From Steinernema hermaphroditum (Eukaryota > Nematoda > Chromadorea > Rhabditida > Steinernematidae), in NCBI GenBank assembly GCA_030435675.1, contig CM059624.1, forward strand, positions 12,672,769 to 12,736,768: a stretch of DNA of 64,000 bases. Direction: 5' to 3'. This document shows, piece by piece, positions 22,504 to 34,865 of the stretch; the stretch's first letter is position 1; each line of letters begins with the position of its first letter. The notes under the pieces are model-generated. The model searched no databases. It saw only the letters and a list, made by a program, of their open reading frames with translations, and was not told where the DNA came from. The position numbers and the translations under genes were made by a program.

Positions 22504-23246
22504 ACGCTGCATCTTCAGGTGGCCATCATCTGAGTCTGGGTACATCGACGAGCTTAGTGTGAGATTGTCGATGGTCGGACTGGTCTATTTTTGGAACACT
22601 AGGGACAGTTTTCAGTGCTGCAGGAGTGGGTCGCAAAAGGAACAGTCTTTTGCAGGCAGAATTATCCGATCGGGAGGCGACGGCGGGCCGGAATCTCGGG
22701 TGACTCTAGAACGTCCTGGTATTCCCAAAATAGATCACTTTCGGAAGTTTGAAGTTCAAACCCTGGCGAATAATCACCCAAAAGTGCAAATCTAAAATTG
22801 GAAGTTAACGATCATTAGCCTTCCCTTTCCGGATCCTCTCCACCAACTGCAATTGTCAAAAAACGGAAAGGTCGCCTCTTGCCGTAAAATTCGTCATTTC
22901 TGCAATTTGGGCGCCAAATTCGCCGTTGAAAAGTAAACAATTCAGCATCGGAAGGGCCATCGGCGAGACGCGATTGACGCTTTCGGCAAACCAGCTCAAC
23001 TCCGACCCGCCGCGCAGGCGTCGCCACTGCTCGTAAACCCGGAATTCTGGTCTCCAGCACTACTCGAAAAGAGCAGGACATTCTTTGGAATTCTGCTGTT
23101 TTACTGTATGTTATCTGTGTATCGAAGGCGTATTTATACGTTTTTCCTGATTATCTTAACCTTTGTGATGAAGATTGAAGATTGCTCACAAAGAAAAGCG
23201 CTCAATCGCGCTGGTAACGATTCAAATCGACTGTTATCCATATGAC

Positions 23247-23387
23247 CAGAGTTGTCCGGGTACCCGAAACCGAAACTTTCGGGTACCCGAAACCGAAACC
23301 GAAGCGTTCGGGTACCCGACCCGAAAAACCGAAACCGACACCCAAACCCGACCCGAAAACCCGAAAAACCCGAACCCGACAACTCTG
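23247..23387. mobile_element. hAT-type MITE, 141 bp, with 8-bp target duplication
   Basis: The element starts CAGAGTTGTCCGGGT and ends ACCCGACAACTCTG, near-perfect inverted repeats with the CAG...CTG ends typical of hAT transposons. It is flanked by identical 8-bp sequences, CATATGAC, at 23239-23246 and 23388-23395. The interior is a simple array of the palindromic unit CGGGTACCCG and runs of CCGAAA. It encodes nothing; the frames crossing it are repeat translations. Confidence 0.93.
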
Positions 23388-24059
23388 CATATGACAGGGT
23401 AAGCAGAATGATCCGAGAAAAAGAGAGCCATTTTTTAGACGCTTTTCACCAATGTTGCAGATTGTCTCAATACTCTTTGGCTACATAATCAGGCCTGTAA
23501 AGGGCACATAGACGAGACACAAAAGTTCAATGTGTACCCTGCAAGCTAATTTTAGTCACATAGTCTTCTCCATGAGGATCCTTTCATTAGTGTCCCCAGC
23601 GATTGGTCGGGTTGTCCACTCGAGAGTATCAGATTCCGCAAAAAGGTTCCCCATGAAATCTTAACAAATTGAGCATTTGCATCAAATAAACATCGGTTAT
23701 TCCAAAATTTCAACTTGAACGATCATAGTCGGCTCTGCAAAGTGCTCTATTTTCGTTATTCCAAAGATCTCGTTAGTCGACAATGATTTCACTTCTGATA
23801 TCGATTCTCTTATTGTTGTTTTCGCCGTCACCACGCTGAGTTCCCTGAACAATAGAGCCGCGGTTTGTGCGTATGGTAATCTACGCGGTATTCACACGTA
23901 TTCACATGTCATTTTTATGCAATCGATGTCTGCTTTCCAGGAATAGCCGATGCCAAACATCGATTTTTGTCATCAAACGCTAAAACGTATTTTTATTGTC
24001 ACCATTTTGAATATAGGCTTGCTGGTGTTTCTATAAACCGTACTTAAATTTTGCAATCA

Positions 24060-24400
24060 TGCAAAGGGGTTTCTGCTTAATTGCACCCTTTATTTCTGGA
24101 GGACAGATGCGATTACCATTCAGCGGAACCCAAAAATCTATTTTCCATCGAACTCCTCAGCACCAGCACTGCTTTTTAGACTTGACCAGAGATGGAATAC
24201 CACATGCAACGGCTGCCTGGACTTGATCTGTCTAAATTCCATCTCTGGACTTGACTTATCTTGACTCTTAGCTGAAAGTTTGGTCTTAACACGAACGTCC
24301 TCTGGGGCTTCTGGTAAATTGTACCCTTTATTTTTGGAGGGCAGCTGCCATTAACATTTCTTTTCCATCGGACTCCTCAGGTGATGGGCACCAGCATTGC
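24060..24400 (+). repeat. direct duplication split by a small MITE
   Basis: About 24063-24175 (accctttatttctggaggac, ttttccatcgaactcctcag) and about 24299-24405 (accctttatttttggagggc, ttttccatcggactcctcag) are diverged copies. The 61-bp hAT MITE lies between them. Confidence 0.7.
24187..24247. mobile_element. 61-bp hAT-type MITE with 8-bp target duplication
   Basis: The element begins CAGAGATGGAAT and ends ATTCCATCTCTG (perfect 12-bp inverted repeats). Identical 8-bp flanks, GACTTGAC, lie at 24179-24186 and 24248-24255. It is one of the shortest elements that could still be recognised by a hAT transposase. Confidence 0.9.
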
Positions 24401-24454
24401 CATTCCCATAACCCTTATCCAATACAGAGAACAACCCAAACGAACCGTCCGATG

Positions 24455-24634
24455 AACTTGTGGTGTTTCCTAATTTTGATTCCGCAGTTCATCACATTCA
24501 GTACCGCAAAGCTTAGCGCGTTTAAAGTCCATTGCATGGATATGCTTCCAACGGATGTTGCTTTCTTATCTGAGAGCCTTCGATTATTATTCATCGTTGC
24601 ACAATGCAGTCGGACATTAAGTACATTTGGATGA
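24455..24634 (+). CDS. possible small secreted peptide, unrecognised
   Basis: An ATG near 24452 opens a frame beginning MNLWCFLILIPQFITFSTAK, which resembles a signal peptide, and continues for about 60 codons with three further Cys. No known motif, splice evidence or family similarity is visible, so this may be a chance frame. Confidence 0.2.
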   Translation, partial: NLWCFLILIPQFITFSTAKLSAFKVHCMDMLPTDVAFLSESLRLLFIVAQCSRTLSTFG

Positions 24635-24869
24635 TCGAAGACATGATTGAGAGCCTATAAAATGTCGAGCCAGGCAATTTTTTCAAGGACGAACTTCCAT
24701 AGAGAGGTAAGTGAATTTTTGATCAGTGACTTGTGGAACATTTTTCCACAGACCAAATTAACGAATATCTCCGCTGAAATCCGCCGCGAACAAGTTGTGA
24801 TAGCTCGCTAGAGCCTGTTTCCACTTTTCACCTTTCAGCAAACCGTACCAAACATCACTTAAAATGTCG

Positions 24870-25106
24870 TCAAGCTCCTACACAGAGTCGAACGCTACAT
24901 CGCATAGCCCTTCTTTGGCTTCTGATTTCTGTGCTCTTCGCTGCGACGGCTGAACCGCAGAGCAAAGTTCTTTCGCGGAGACGTCTCTTCGCCGCGCGCT
25001 CCCTATCCATCACCTCGGGCTTGCACCCGAATTGCGACAAATAAATTTCGTCGTCGCGGAATTCGAACCATAACACAGATTCCATGGCGAGGAAGGGCGC
25101 GGTCAT
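24870..25106 (-). CDS. possible coding exon in a GC-rich island, unrecognised
   Basis: The minus-strand ATG at 25106 opens 78 codons (MTAPFLAMESVLWFEFRDDE ...) in a patch much richer in GC than its neighbours. A plausible donor (GAG before GTGATG) lies about 25 codons in. The plus strand is also open, with a hydrophobic run followed by RRR, but lacks an in-frame ATG. I cannot decide which strand, if either, is coding. Confidence 0.22.
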   Translation of the reverse strand: MTAPFLAMESVLWFEFRDDEIYLSQFGCKPEVMDRERAAKRRLRERTLLCGSAVAAKSTEIRSQRRAMRCSVRLCVGA

Positions 25107-26087
25107 GGTCGAGACCGATTGTTTGTCGCTGTCGAAATTCCAATGGTTTGTTTGATTTGCGTCGGCTGATGACGTCTTTTTGGAAATGTTAAAGTACAGT
25201 TTGCAAAGGACATCAGGATAGTGGCAAAACTATAGAAAAATCTTTGTATTTCAAAAGGTCACTAACAACAAAAAAATGAATAGCTTGAATTGTAGTGGTG
25301 AATTGCACAAAATTATGCAAACAAAGAGCGTAAGTTGCAGACCAACACCACAACTTATTCATGTCTAGACGTCTACTGCGTCTGATTTTCCAGTATTTTG
25401 AAAGATGGGCTTTTCGCAATTACTTATTTGACAACGTGTATGATGGTTGGTTTCGTTTTTTCCAACTTTGAATGAGGAGATACTCGAGCACGTCTAAAAT
25501 GGGACACAGAACCTGAGCCATAAAGCTTGAAACAAAGCGATCAAAGTGTTATACTTCTCTTTCTGTCTCTGTCATCCTGTGAGGCCGCTAATGCGAAAGT
25601 GAGTTTAAATTGGCTTATTGAATACTGTCAGAATTTTGTTATTTTTGAATGTGGGTTTAGGTTCCTCAGTGAAACATGAACGTAAAAAGCAGAAATGACT
25701 CAAATTTTTAACTAAACGTGAGCCACAGCTCAACGAAAGGAAGGGTTGATCTTCTGGATGCGGCAATTATTGATTTCGGTGCAGGATATGATTGTGATTC
25801 CATGTGATTCCTTCAGTGAGTGCGTGCATCGAAGTGGATGAAATTTGGAGTTTTGGACCTGCAACGAGACTGCAATGAGTATGTAAACGTTTTGATTTTT
25901 GCAATTTTGAGATTAAATAGGATTAATTATGAACGCTTGATGATTCGCAGTGCTGGGTTGCATGTTATTTTTGTGCAAATCGAACTTAGGATTATTGTGG
26001 CGGCGCGATGGTTTTTGACGATCTTCTATCCTACCTGGTGTTTCAGGTCTTATGAGACCCTGGGCCATCACTGCGGGCAAATAGCTA

Positions 26088-26710
26088 TAAATAAGCCTGA
26101 TTCATCAAAAAGGGAAGCCATATAATATGTTTCATTTTTGCACTAAGGATCTCAAATCCAATTTGTGCATTTTTTGGCGATTTTGTTTTCAGTTAAGGTT
26201 TAAATGTTCCATATGTTCCATACGCCTAAGTGAAATTTTCGATCCCATGATTGGATATGCTTTCTCCGAGATCTCTTGTCCAAAACCGTTCTGCACGGCG
26301 TAAGATTTGGAAATATAAATCATGTAAATCAAATCATGTAAAATGCAAAAATCGGACTTTGCCCCGTCAAAATTTTTGTAGCTTGAGTGAAGTGAAATTC
26401 ATTTGAAGCTGCATTGTTTGTCAATAATAATGACAAAAATATAAAAAAAAACTCACATACAAGCCTGATTCACCAAAACGGAAAACCATATAAAAGGTTT
26501 CATTTTTGGACTAAGGATTGTCAATCCAATTTGTGTGAACGACTTGTATTTTTCTTTCGTGGCAGTCTTCTTTCCAGCAAAGTTTTACGTATTTCATACT
26601 TTGCGCAAATGAAATTTTTGTGGACTCGATCATGCAACATTGAATTAAAGCTGTATTATTTGTGAATAATAATGGCAAAAAATATAAAACAGATCTCCCA
26701 TATCACCTCA
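26088..26710 (+). repeat. imperfect tandem duplication, unit ~365 bp
   Basis: About 26091-26230 (aagcctgattcatcaaaaag, ggtttcatttttgcactaag-like sequence) recurs at about 26460-26600. The tail near 26395-26450 (gctgcattgtttgtcaataa) recurs near 26648-26700. The units are diverged, so the event is old. Confidence 0.65.
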
Positions 26711-29700
26711 GCACCATCATGACGCTGATGGTCTTTCTTGTCCAGAACACAAGTTGTTTTTGTACAGCAACGTGTTGTGTATCATGTGATATTGTTTTCA
26801 TATCAACATGCTGGAATGTTAAGTGGTGACATCTTTGTTCTCGAGAAGAACGATCTTTCCTTGATTACTGTTTATACGTGATTTCTCCGGCCGGCAATCC
26901 ATCACCCTTTGATGTTTACCACCGCTACACACCCAAAAACCTATGGCCTTTTTCGTCAACAAGGAACTAGCGTTGCCAAAGAGCAAAGAATGTGATGTCA
27001 CAGCGGACATGGTCGGGTTGGAACGACCGGTTGCAGGTCGAACATGTGGAAAATTTAACGTCTAGTCGTTTTCATGTGATTGATCGATCGACCTAGTGGT
27101 TTGGATCTGTTTTTTTTTTATTTGAAGGAGATTGTTTTTGGGAATTAAAAAAATAGAATTTTTTTTATGCTATAAGCACTTATATTCTGGCTGCCATTAT
27201 ATAAACAACTACCTTCTGTTTATTTCATGTAAGGAAGGCATCCACATATTACAATTCATGGTTGAGTGATGGACTGGTGATCCCAGCACGACATCCCTGA
27301 TGGAACACGAACAGTTAATATTACGTGTCGCTGTTTTAAGCGAATAGTTCAAGCAGGCGTTTATGTACGGTAGGCTCCCCTGTCCTACCTCTATCCACTC
27401 CACCAGACCTGAACCCAATCGGCGCGTATCATTTGGCGTGCGTGTTACCCTTGTTAGTTAGTTCCATTTTGAGAAAATTTGATCTTCTCAAATCTTATAT
27501 TCCTTTTTCCTTTAAGATCTCTTTTTATTTTTTCGGTTACCTTTGTTTGAACTGCGATTTACCGTCTTGTCTTCGCTTATGCCTTCTTGTACCTGATATA
27601 ACTTTCAAGTCACTCGCTTTGCTCACTCACTAAATGATGTCAAAAGTGCATAACGAGAAATTCTTGTTGATCTTATTGTTCTTCCTTAACATGATCCTGT
27701 AAATGTGCTTTAGTTCGCAGAGGACATACACCCTAATGCATAGTGCTAAGAACGTTTTCGAACAGCTCATAGTGTTTTTTTGCGAACTTTGGGGTAATTG
27801 ACTTTGAAGTGTGCATTATATAAAGTGGAGCTTTTCTTCTTGTACGCTGTCTTTGTCTGCTTTCTGACAAAGTTCGCTGTTCTTGTAATTGTTTTGCAAA
27901 GTGACAGGTCAACTTCTGGAGAGCCGCTATATACTGTTTGTTAGGTCAGCCCAAATTTTATCAGTTTCAGAGTGTGGTCAGCCTGAAATGCTTTATCTCA
28001 CAGCTCAAAACTTAATTTTTGCACTCCACCAGAGATGCCAACTCTGTGCGTTATTTTTGCATACACGAGAATGATGGGAACGCTGCGATATATTTGACGA
28101 AAAACGTTCGAACAGTTTCTACACTTTGTGTGCGTGCGTGACACAACTCCTTTTCAGCTTTTTCCATAAATGCCACTAAATGCCGGACATAATGTCATTT
28201 TCCGATACTATAACATTTTCGTCAGAGATTGAAGCATTTCAATTTTTGGACGCCATGAGTGTTGAACTGGGCTGTCACATCTGGTGTGCCTCCACTCAAA
28301 TGTTTGTTATATACTCAAATTTTTGGTGATGCTGAGTGGGACTGTTGTGTAGAATTTACAAACTCGCCGTTGCCGTCGACGTTGTTGGTCAAAAGCAATA
28401 ACCCTGTTTCCCGGTTAAATTACTGAGTTTTGTCGTAATAGGCGTGCACGCGTACTGTCCGGAATTTTTGCAAGTTGAAATTAAAAAAACGCTGAAGAAT
28501 ATCCCTGAACAAGACAGAGTCACGATGAAAATGTTCAAATCTCTAATGTATCTCATGCAAGCATTTTGTCCCTCGAGTGAGTTTCTTATGTTCATCATGC
28601 AAGGATTATGTCGGTTTGTGGTTGTAGCTTGCTTCATTGGTTCACTTCACTGATCGATTACTTCACTGATTTTGCATTGAATGAATGGTAACGTTACGAT
28701 GAGGTGTATGAAAAATATGCTATAATATGAAATTTTCGCCGATGACTAGAAAACAGTGCTTCTTGTAATTACCTGGAACGAAAAAGTCCCCCTTCCCCTC
28801 CACTGGTGGAAATTAGCAAAAGCGCCAGATGTCAGGGAAGCGCTTCGCTGTAAAAAGCCATGAAGCGCGCAATCTTCAATCAATGATCGTTCCGATCACT
28901 CCGACCGCGGGAACAATGTAGACGCGCAGCAGAGATTTCCTTAATTTCCTCGATCAATCACCGCTGACGGCCTTGCGCTGCACCGCGTGACCGGTTCAAG
29001 AACGCGTCGTGACAACAAAGCCCAGAGGAGATCATCTATGCTTCCGAGGATCCGCGATCCGCTTTTTCTGCAGAATTTCTGCGCAGTTTCATGGGTTCAT
29101 TTGAGCATTTTTTATTTTTCTGCAGAGTGTAATGAGCGATCCTAATACTCGTTCGATTTGTGCGCTTTTCGCGTAATCGACATTACACTTCAAGACTGCA
29201 CTCCCCGCTGAGACCGAAGGGAAAAGTTCAGTCGACGGGCAGGGAAGCCGTGTTTATGACTGCGCGTGCAAAAAAGAAGGCAATCAAATGGTGTTTAAAG
29301 TACTGATAGTGTACCCAACAGATGAAAAGGAGAGTGCACATTTTTTGGAAGGTCCAGGAGGATGTCAGCGGTGCTCGAATGTGCACACTTTTGGAAATAA
29401 GTAGAATAGGAACTGGGCTCTGTTCTGTTTGTGGTGACCATTGATGAAAGTTGTAATTTTTGGAAAATGCGGTCAAATTCCTTCAAAAGATAGCCAAAAT
29501 GAGTGAGCTACAGAAAAGCAGCAACCATAAACGCTGAAGTAGCTTAAACCACTGAAGCTATTACAAAAGGAAACCACAATTCGGAATGTTTTTCACCTTG
29601 CGCTTTAGTACTTTTTGGAGAGACATTTTTCTCAGCGTTTAAACGTAAAAAATTCTATTGTCTCGGCTTTTTCTCAAACCCCCGCTTATTTCGTTTTTTC

Positions 29701-30270
29701 GTATTCTCAGCATTTCAAGTGCATACATTTGATATTTGATATGCTTGCCATTTCCTGTATTATTTTTTCTGGTGTTGTTTTGCTTTGCATCTGTTGCCGA
29801 GACAGCTTCTCTCTCGTTTTCAAAGGACGTCCGCGCTGAGAACCAAGTAGCCAAGTGCATGGCGACAAGACTCCAGAGGCCTACTGGAGGTAAGCACTTT
29901 GGATTCTGGCATTCTATGTTTTGCAACGAAGGTATAATGTTATAATATACATCTTGTGTTCAGAATTCTCCAAATCGAACTTTATCAATATTATTAGCGA
30001 TGCTCGTGGAAATTAAATGTTATGTCCTATTGTCTGCTGCTGTAAGGAGGGATTCTATATCATTTTCTATGTAACTCCAAGTTCACCTGCCCATTAAAGT
30101 AGGACGTGTTTTCGACATACAAACAGTATAAAGTCATTCTGTGAATGGCATTTGAATAACTGCGGCTCAGGCAATTTCTGGAAGACTCGTTTTCGGGTGA
30201 CAGAAAAACAATAGACAGACTGAACAGTGGCAATGAATAAACTTCATCTGAACTGTCTGTGTCTAATCTA

Positions 30271-31164
30271 GTCTAGAGAGGCACTCAGAAATTGAAATCG
30301 TGAGAGCGGTCGGTTTGTGCGTTTTTCGTCTTCTTTTCTTCCCTTTCCGAGTGGTCTCACGTTTGGTCTCACTTTCCGAGCGGTCTCACACTTTCAGAAA
30401 TGAGTTCCTTGACGTCTGTCTCTGTCATTCGTGGAAGATCCTGCATGTATGGTATTGTGGCACAAACGTAAACACTATATTGTAAACAATAATATTTTAT
30501 CACAATCCCATTTCAATAGTCAATATTCATGCAGCTATTTTGTATATTTTTGGAAGTATTTTCGACTTTGGATGACGCATATAATTTATACTGGGCTGAG
30601 AACCTGATGCTGTGAATCTGATGATGTACTGTTGTACTTTTGCCGTCACTTGCATCGTTTTTCTATCCATAATTTTGGTTACAGCGTTTCTTAAGTAATT
30701 AAGTCGCGTTTTCATTTGAGTGCATTACGACCGAATCTTGGCGCCGACGATTCAAGAGACTAGAACATTATTTTGGATAGTTCATAGCATATAACGTGAT
30801 TATATCTACGACAAGAACTTATTTGGATTCAATACATTTCATTAAATTAGCGCTGATCGAAATTCGCAAATCTGGTTACGGTATGTTCCAAGAAAGTTGC
30901 GGTGTTTATGAAAAGATTGTTCCACACATGTATCCGGGACACATCTGATAACTCTATTTCTTGGGATTTGCAAAAAAAAGGACTTTTAAGCTTCATTTTT
31001 TATGTATTAGCCTCAGTTTTATACGGTGGTCTATAAAAGGGCATCTGGACAGAAGTCTTGAATTCCGTGAGCATCCAATCGTGAGATCGGGAGGGAAACG
31101 GAAGAGAAGAGCGAAAAATGAAAAAGAAACCGATCGGTCTGAATTTCTGAATGACTCTCTAGAC
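30271..31164. mobile_element. possible DNA element bounded by imperfect inverted repeats
   Basis: GTCTAGAGAG at 30271-30280 is the exact reverse complement of 31155-31164, and the next ~60 bases on each side are related in inverted orientation (actcagaaatt and cggtcggttt versus their complements). No target duplication or transposase is visible. The assignment is an inference. Confidence 0.4.
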
Positions 31165-32230
31165 TTTTGTCTAGATGCTCTTTTTGCGGCGCCCTGTAAA
31201 TGAACTTCCTGTTTCGACCTACTCTACCATAAATTGCCCTCTTTTCGTTGTAGACGTCTAATGCAGATTCGGTAATTGAGTCAAACTATAGACTATAGCG
31301 CGAGATTTAATTTCGCATCAACGTCATTAAGTGACATTATGTGGACATTCCCGTTACATCGATGGCGTTGAAAACACATTTTACTTAAGAAAATTACTTC
31401 TCACTCCTTGTTAATAAAAATTTAATGTTTCTAATAAATTTGACAATAGGCGATGTGAAATTCTGTTGGAAAATTATGCAATCAAAGAGATGGTAAAACG
31501 TAACCATGTATGCGTCGATCTTTGAGGCATTGACATGACCCTCCTTACTCTTTTTGTGCCGTCTTTTCACGACGAGACAGCGGTTGAAGAACATCGCAGC
31601 TTATGCAAGAAATGTAGGTAACCGTGTTGTTAAAAAATAAAAACGTGTTATGAACTTGCTTAAGGTGACGAGGTTCACAAATTATGCCATCAATTACGGT
31701 TCAAAATTTCCATTTTTCTCAATCGTTTTGAAAGCAAAACGACGATATTTTTGCGAGTAACTGACGAGGGAAAGGAGAGTCCCTGACTATTTATGGTACG
31801 GGACTCTTAACTGCAGTGGTTTAAATGGGAAATAATATGTGTCACACCGTATATTTTTGCTTATTCTCTACTCCTCTTTGCTGTTTTTAGTTGAGACAGT
31901 CTGGGAACTAAAATAGTCTGCCGTTAACACATTGTAATGATCTCTAAGGGTACGTGAAATGAAGTTCCGGTAGAGCATTGCGGACATGTCAGATATAGGG
32001 TGTCCCCTTTTCTCGGAATGTTCTGGAATTGATTTAAAGGCACTAACTACAGTTTCTTTGGACCGTCGTAACTCTCTATGCTCGGTTAACATATTTGAAC
32101 ACGAAACTCGAGATATGTTCCGATTATATCGCTGACAAAGGCACTGTGATTTTCCACAGAGGGAGCTTAGTAGACATAGAGGCTAACCAACACGCTTGGT
32201 AGTCACTTAGATGATGTTTCCATTGCGGCA

Positions 32231-32515
32231 CTATTCATCAACCCAACCCTGCTAAAGAGTTTCACATCTCCACAGGAAATGATGAAAGACCTACCGTACC
32301 TCCGGACCGCTTGAACTCCCTGACATCGAAGAAGAGAAGAAACGCGGAGAGCACAAGGATAGTGAGTGCCACAACGGCGATGATCCATGGTTGGCCCATA
32401 AACGGAGAGCGCAAATTTCCCGAAAGCTCCGGAAGGCCTACTTGTTCGTCATATCCCTGATGGTGAGGGCAGTGTCGGCTCTGTCCTCATGATTGACCTG
32501 AAGAGTGGCGGGCAT
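32231..32515 (-). pseudogene. broken copy of the small membrane protein gene at 60.2 kb
   Basis: The reverse complement matches 60182-60454 closely, including both introns, the membrane segment (PWIIAVVALTILVLSAFLLF) and the terminal QGWVDE. The acceptor of intron 1 is altered: where the 60-kb copy has TTTAG before GGGCC, this copy has TTTATGGGCC, removing the AG. Its second intron is 43 bp, longer than in the other copy. Intron retention shows DNA-level duplication in inverted orientation, about 28 kb away. Similarity fades just outside the gene. Confidence 0.75.
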
Positions 32516-34764
32516 CGCGATCTTCACGGCGGGCTCTAGTCTATTGTAATTGCCACCAATATTCTCGTATATGGCCAATGACCATCTGGAAAGTCACAGA
32601 TCTAGAAGGAGAAGCTTACGGTAGCGACCACATCTATATGATCAGTGACCAAGATGTTATTTAGACGGCATAAAAATACGAGGGCAAATACAACTATCAT
32701 CGGATGGCCAGATCGAAGTAAACTTTTCAACAAATGCTAACATTAGAACAAGATCTGTGTTTTTGACGCTTTGAAATGTTTTCGAAATTTGATTTTTCTT
32801 GGTACTTTTTCTGGGTTGCACCATGAATCAAAATATGAATGGCTTTATTGTGTGCTGATTAAGAGCTGTTTTCTCAAAATAGTTTCCAATTCACAAATGT
32901 GATTCAAACACCGAAACATAACAATTACGGTACTCGGAATTGTAGTTATTTGGACTCCCTTTTCCACGTGTACTTGCCTGAAAAGAAGTGTCTCCCTTTG
33001 TCCCGATACTTTCCCATGCCCTTCGGTCTTTATTTGCGGCCTTTTTCCAACTTCTTGGCTCTTGGAAATCAAAGTCCTAATCACCGTCTTTATTTTAGGT
33101 TTTCCTTTTTTCGTATTAGTAATTCTATGTAAAACATGGCAGTACAGCGTGATTCCCAGGTGAGTGTATACTGTAAGTACTATGTAATGTGTATAATGAA
33201 GTGTATAATTTAAGCTTTGGTTGCAAAATGTTCACGCGTACTCCTTAGAATAGCGGCCCTATTGTTCACGATCTACCTGACGCTTGTTATACACTGGGTC
33301 ACTTAAGTTTGAATCGTATGCTTGATTTGATTTGCTTCATGAAACAGTGTTTGTTCTCATGCTTTGTATTTTTGAATACCATTACCCTAACATTAAGATC
33401 TATGGTGAAAACGTTCAAATGCTCTTATACGTTTACTTATTCATTAATAGGTATAAATTTTGACATTAAACAAGTTCGCAGATCACTGTAATACAACCCT
33501 CTGACTCAGATAAACTTGAACTGCTTTCAATTACTCAATTACTATTTTTTATTACGTTTAGTCACGCCTTGTTTAGCATTTTCAACCTTTAACTATAGGG
33601 TGTAATAAGGTATGTAATAAAATAGGGTGTACCGCAGAATATAGAAGAATTTTTGTAATGGTAGGTACAGTCCGAAATGTGATATCCTCCTGATTCTATG
33701 AACATTGTCTTTCTTAAACCCTTTTGATATATTCAAGTACTTTCACTAAGTTAGAAATCAGCAGTTGGCGCTTGGAACCAGAGTTGAGAGAAGATTGTTG
33801 TATGTGGGTTAAAGATAGGGTAGACATGGCTGACAAGGGATCGGTCAAACATTTAACGTTAATAACGACGCTAAAACCACTTTACGTCCGTCCAAAAAGA
33901 TGCGACAGCACTAGATAGCTGGATTATGATCTATCGGAGCGTTGTCCTAGGGATTATGAATGAACACCATGTAAGCAAAACAAAACAGTCAGTTTAAGTA
34001 TGTACTGTGTCAATTGGGAATCTACAATCACAAGTGGTTTTTATTTTATTTTTATTTTACCAAAATTTAACGTGAAAAGTTAGAAATGAAATGCCTAGAA
34101 AGGGGTGTTCTCCCGTCGGCGAACTCGTTGACGAACTCATCGGAACTCATCGGTTCTGGGTGCATGGTCGTTGTTGGGCGGCCTTTAGCTCGCGCCAACA
34201 GAAACGAATGTAGTAATGATTCAAAAAACATAAAAGATAGCCATTCGAATGTCGTTGTTGCCAAATGCTGTGTCACAGAACTTGGGATCACTGGAACATA
34301 GCGTTTTGCGTCAAATATAATATTTTTAAAAACTCCCAGGGGTACGCCTACGAGACACCCTGCGAAGAGTGAGTTCTTCAGTAAGCTTTCTTAACTCCTT
34401 TCCATAAGATCATGTGACAGTAATCTTTTCCCAGTGACTTTAAATTTATGACTTATGCTCTGTGACCGCTGGTCCAACAACGATGCTTGCGTAAAAGTCG
34501 GCCTGTCGTTTGTGTTCGATCGGCCGGGTTGTCTCACAAAGTTCAAGAAGACCGTCTTAACCACCCGACCACCCGCGGCGCCAAACTGAAGATCCACTGC
34601 AGCGCCGATGTCGCGTAAATATTTCGCTCAATGGAATCGGCAATGCATGGAATATTCATCAAGAACACGCTATTTCAAATCCACACCTCGAGTTAATTAT
34701 TGTTTACACACGGTATGTCGTCTACCGATCCCAAGAGATATTCCTCAAATCACCAAAAAATCTA

Positions 34765-34865
34765 TCAGCGGTGGGACTACGGCTTCCGGATGTCCCAATT
34801 TCCTCTGGAAGCTGGAAAACTCCCAAATGCCACAGGGTTTGCCATCTGACCAGACCAGACTCAGT
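34765..34865 (+). repeat. dispersed repeat fragment (family A relative)
   Basis: The sequence gtgggactacggcttccgga and the following ~80 bases are the reverse complement of 50320-50425 with substitutions. The first bases also match the family A core gtggaactacggctccctg. Confidence 0.6.

Noticed and set aside
23175..23488. Frames of 60-80 codons over the CGGGTACCCG array
   Set aside because: They are repeat translations within the 141-bp hAT MITE.
29736..29945. Signal-peptide-like frame followed by a GTAAGC donor near 29890
   Set aside because: No ATG precedes the hydrophobic stretch in that frame, and no matching downstream exon was found.
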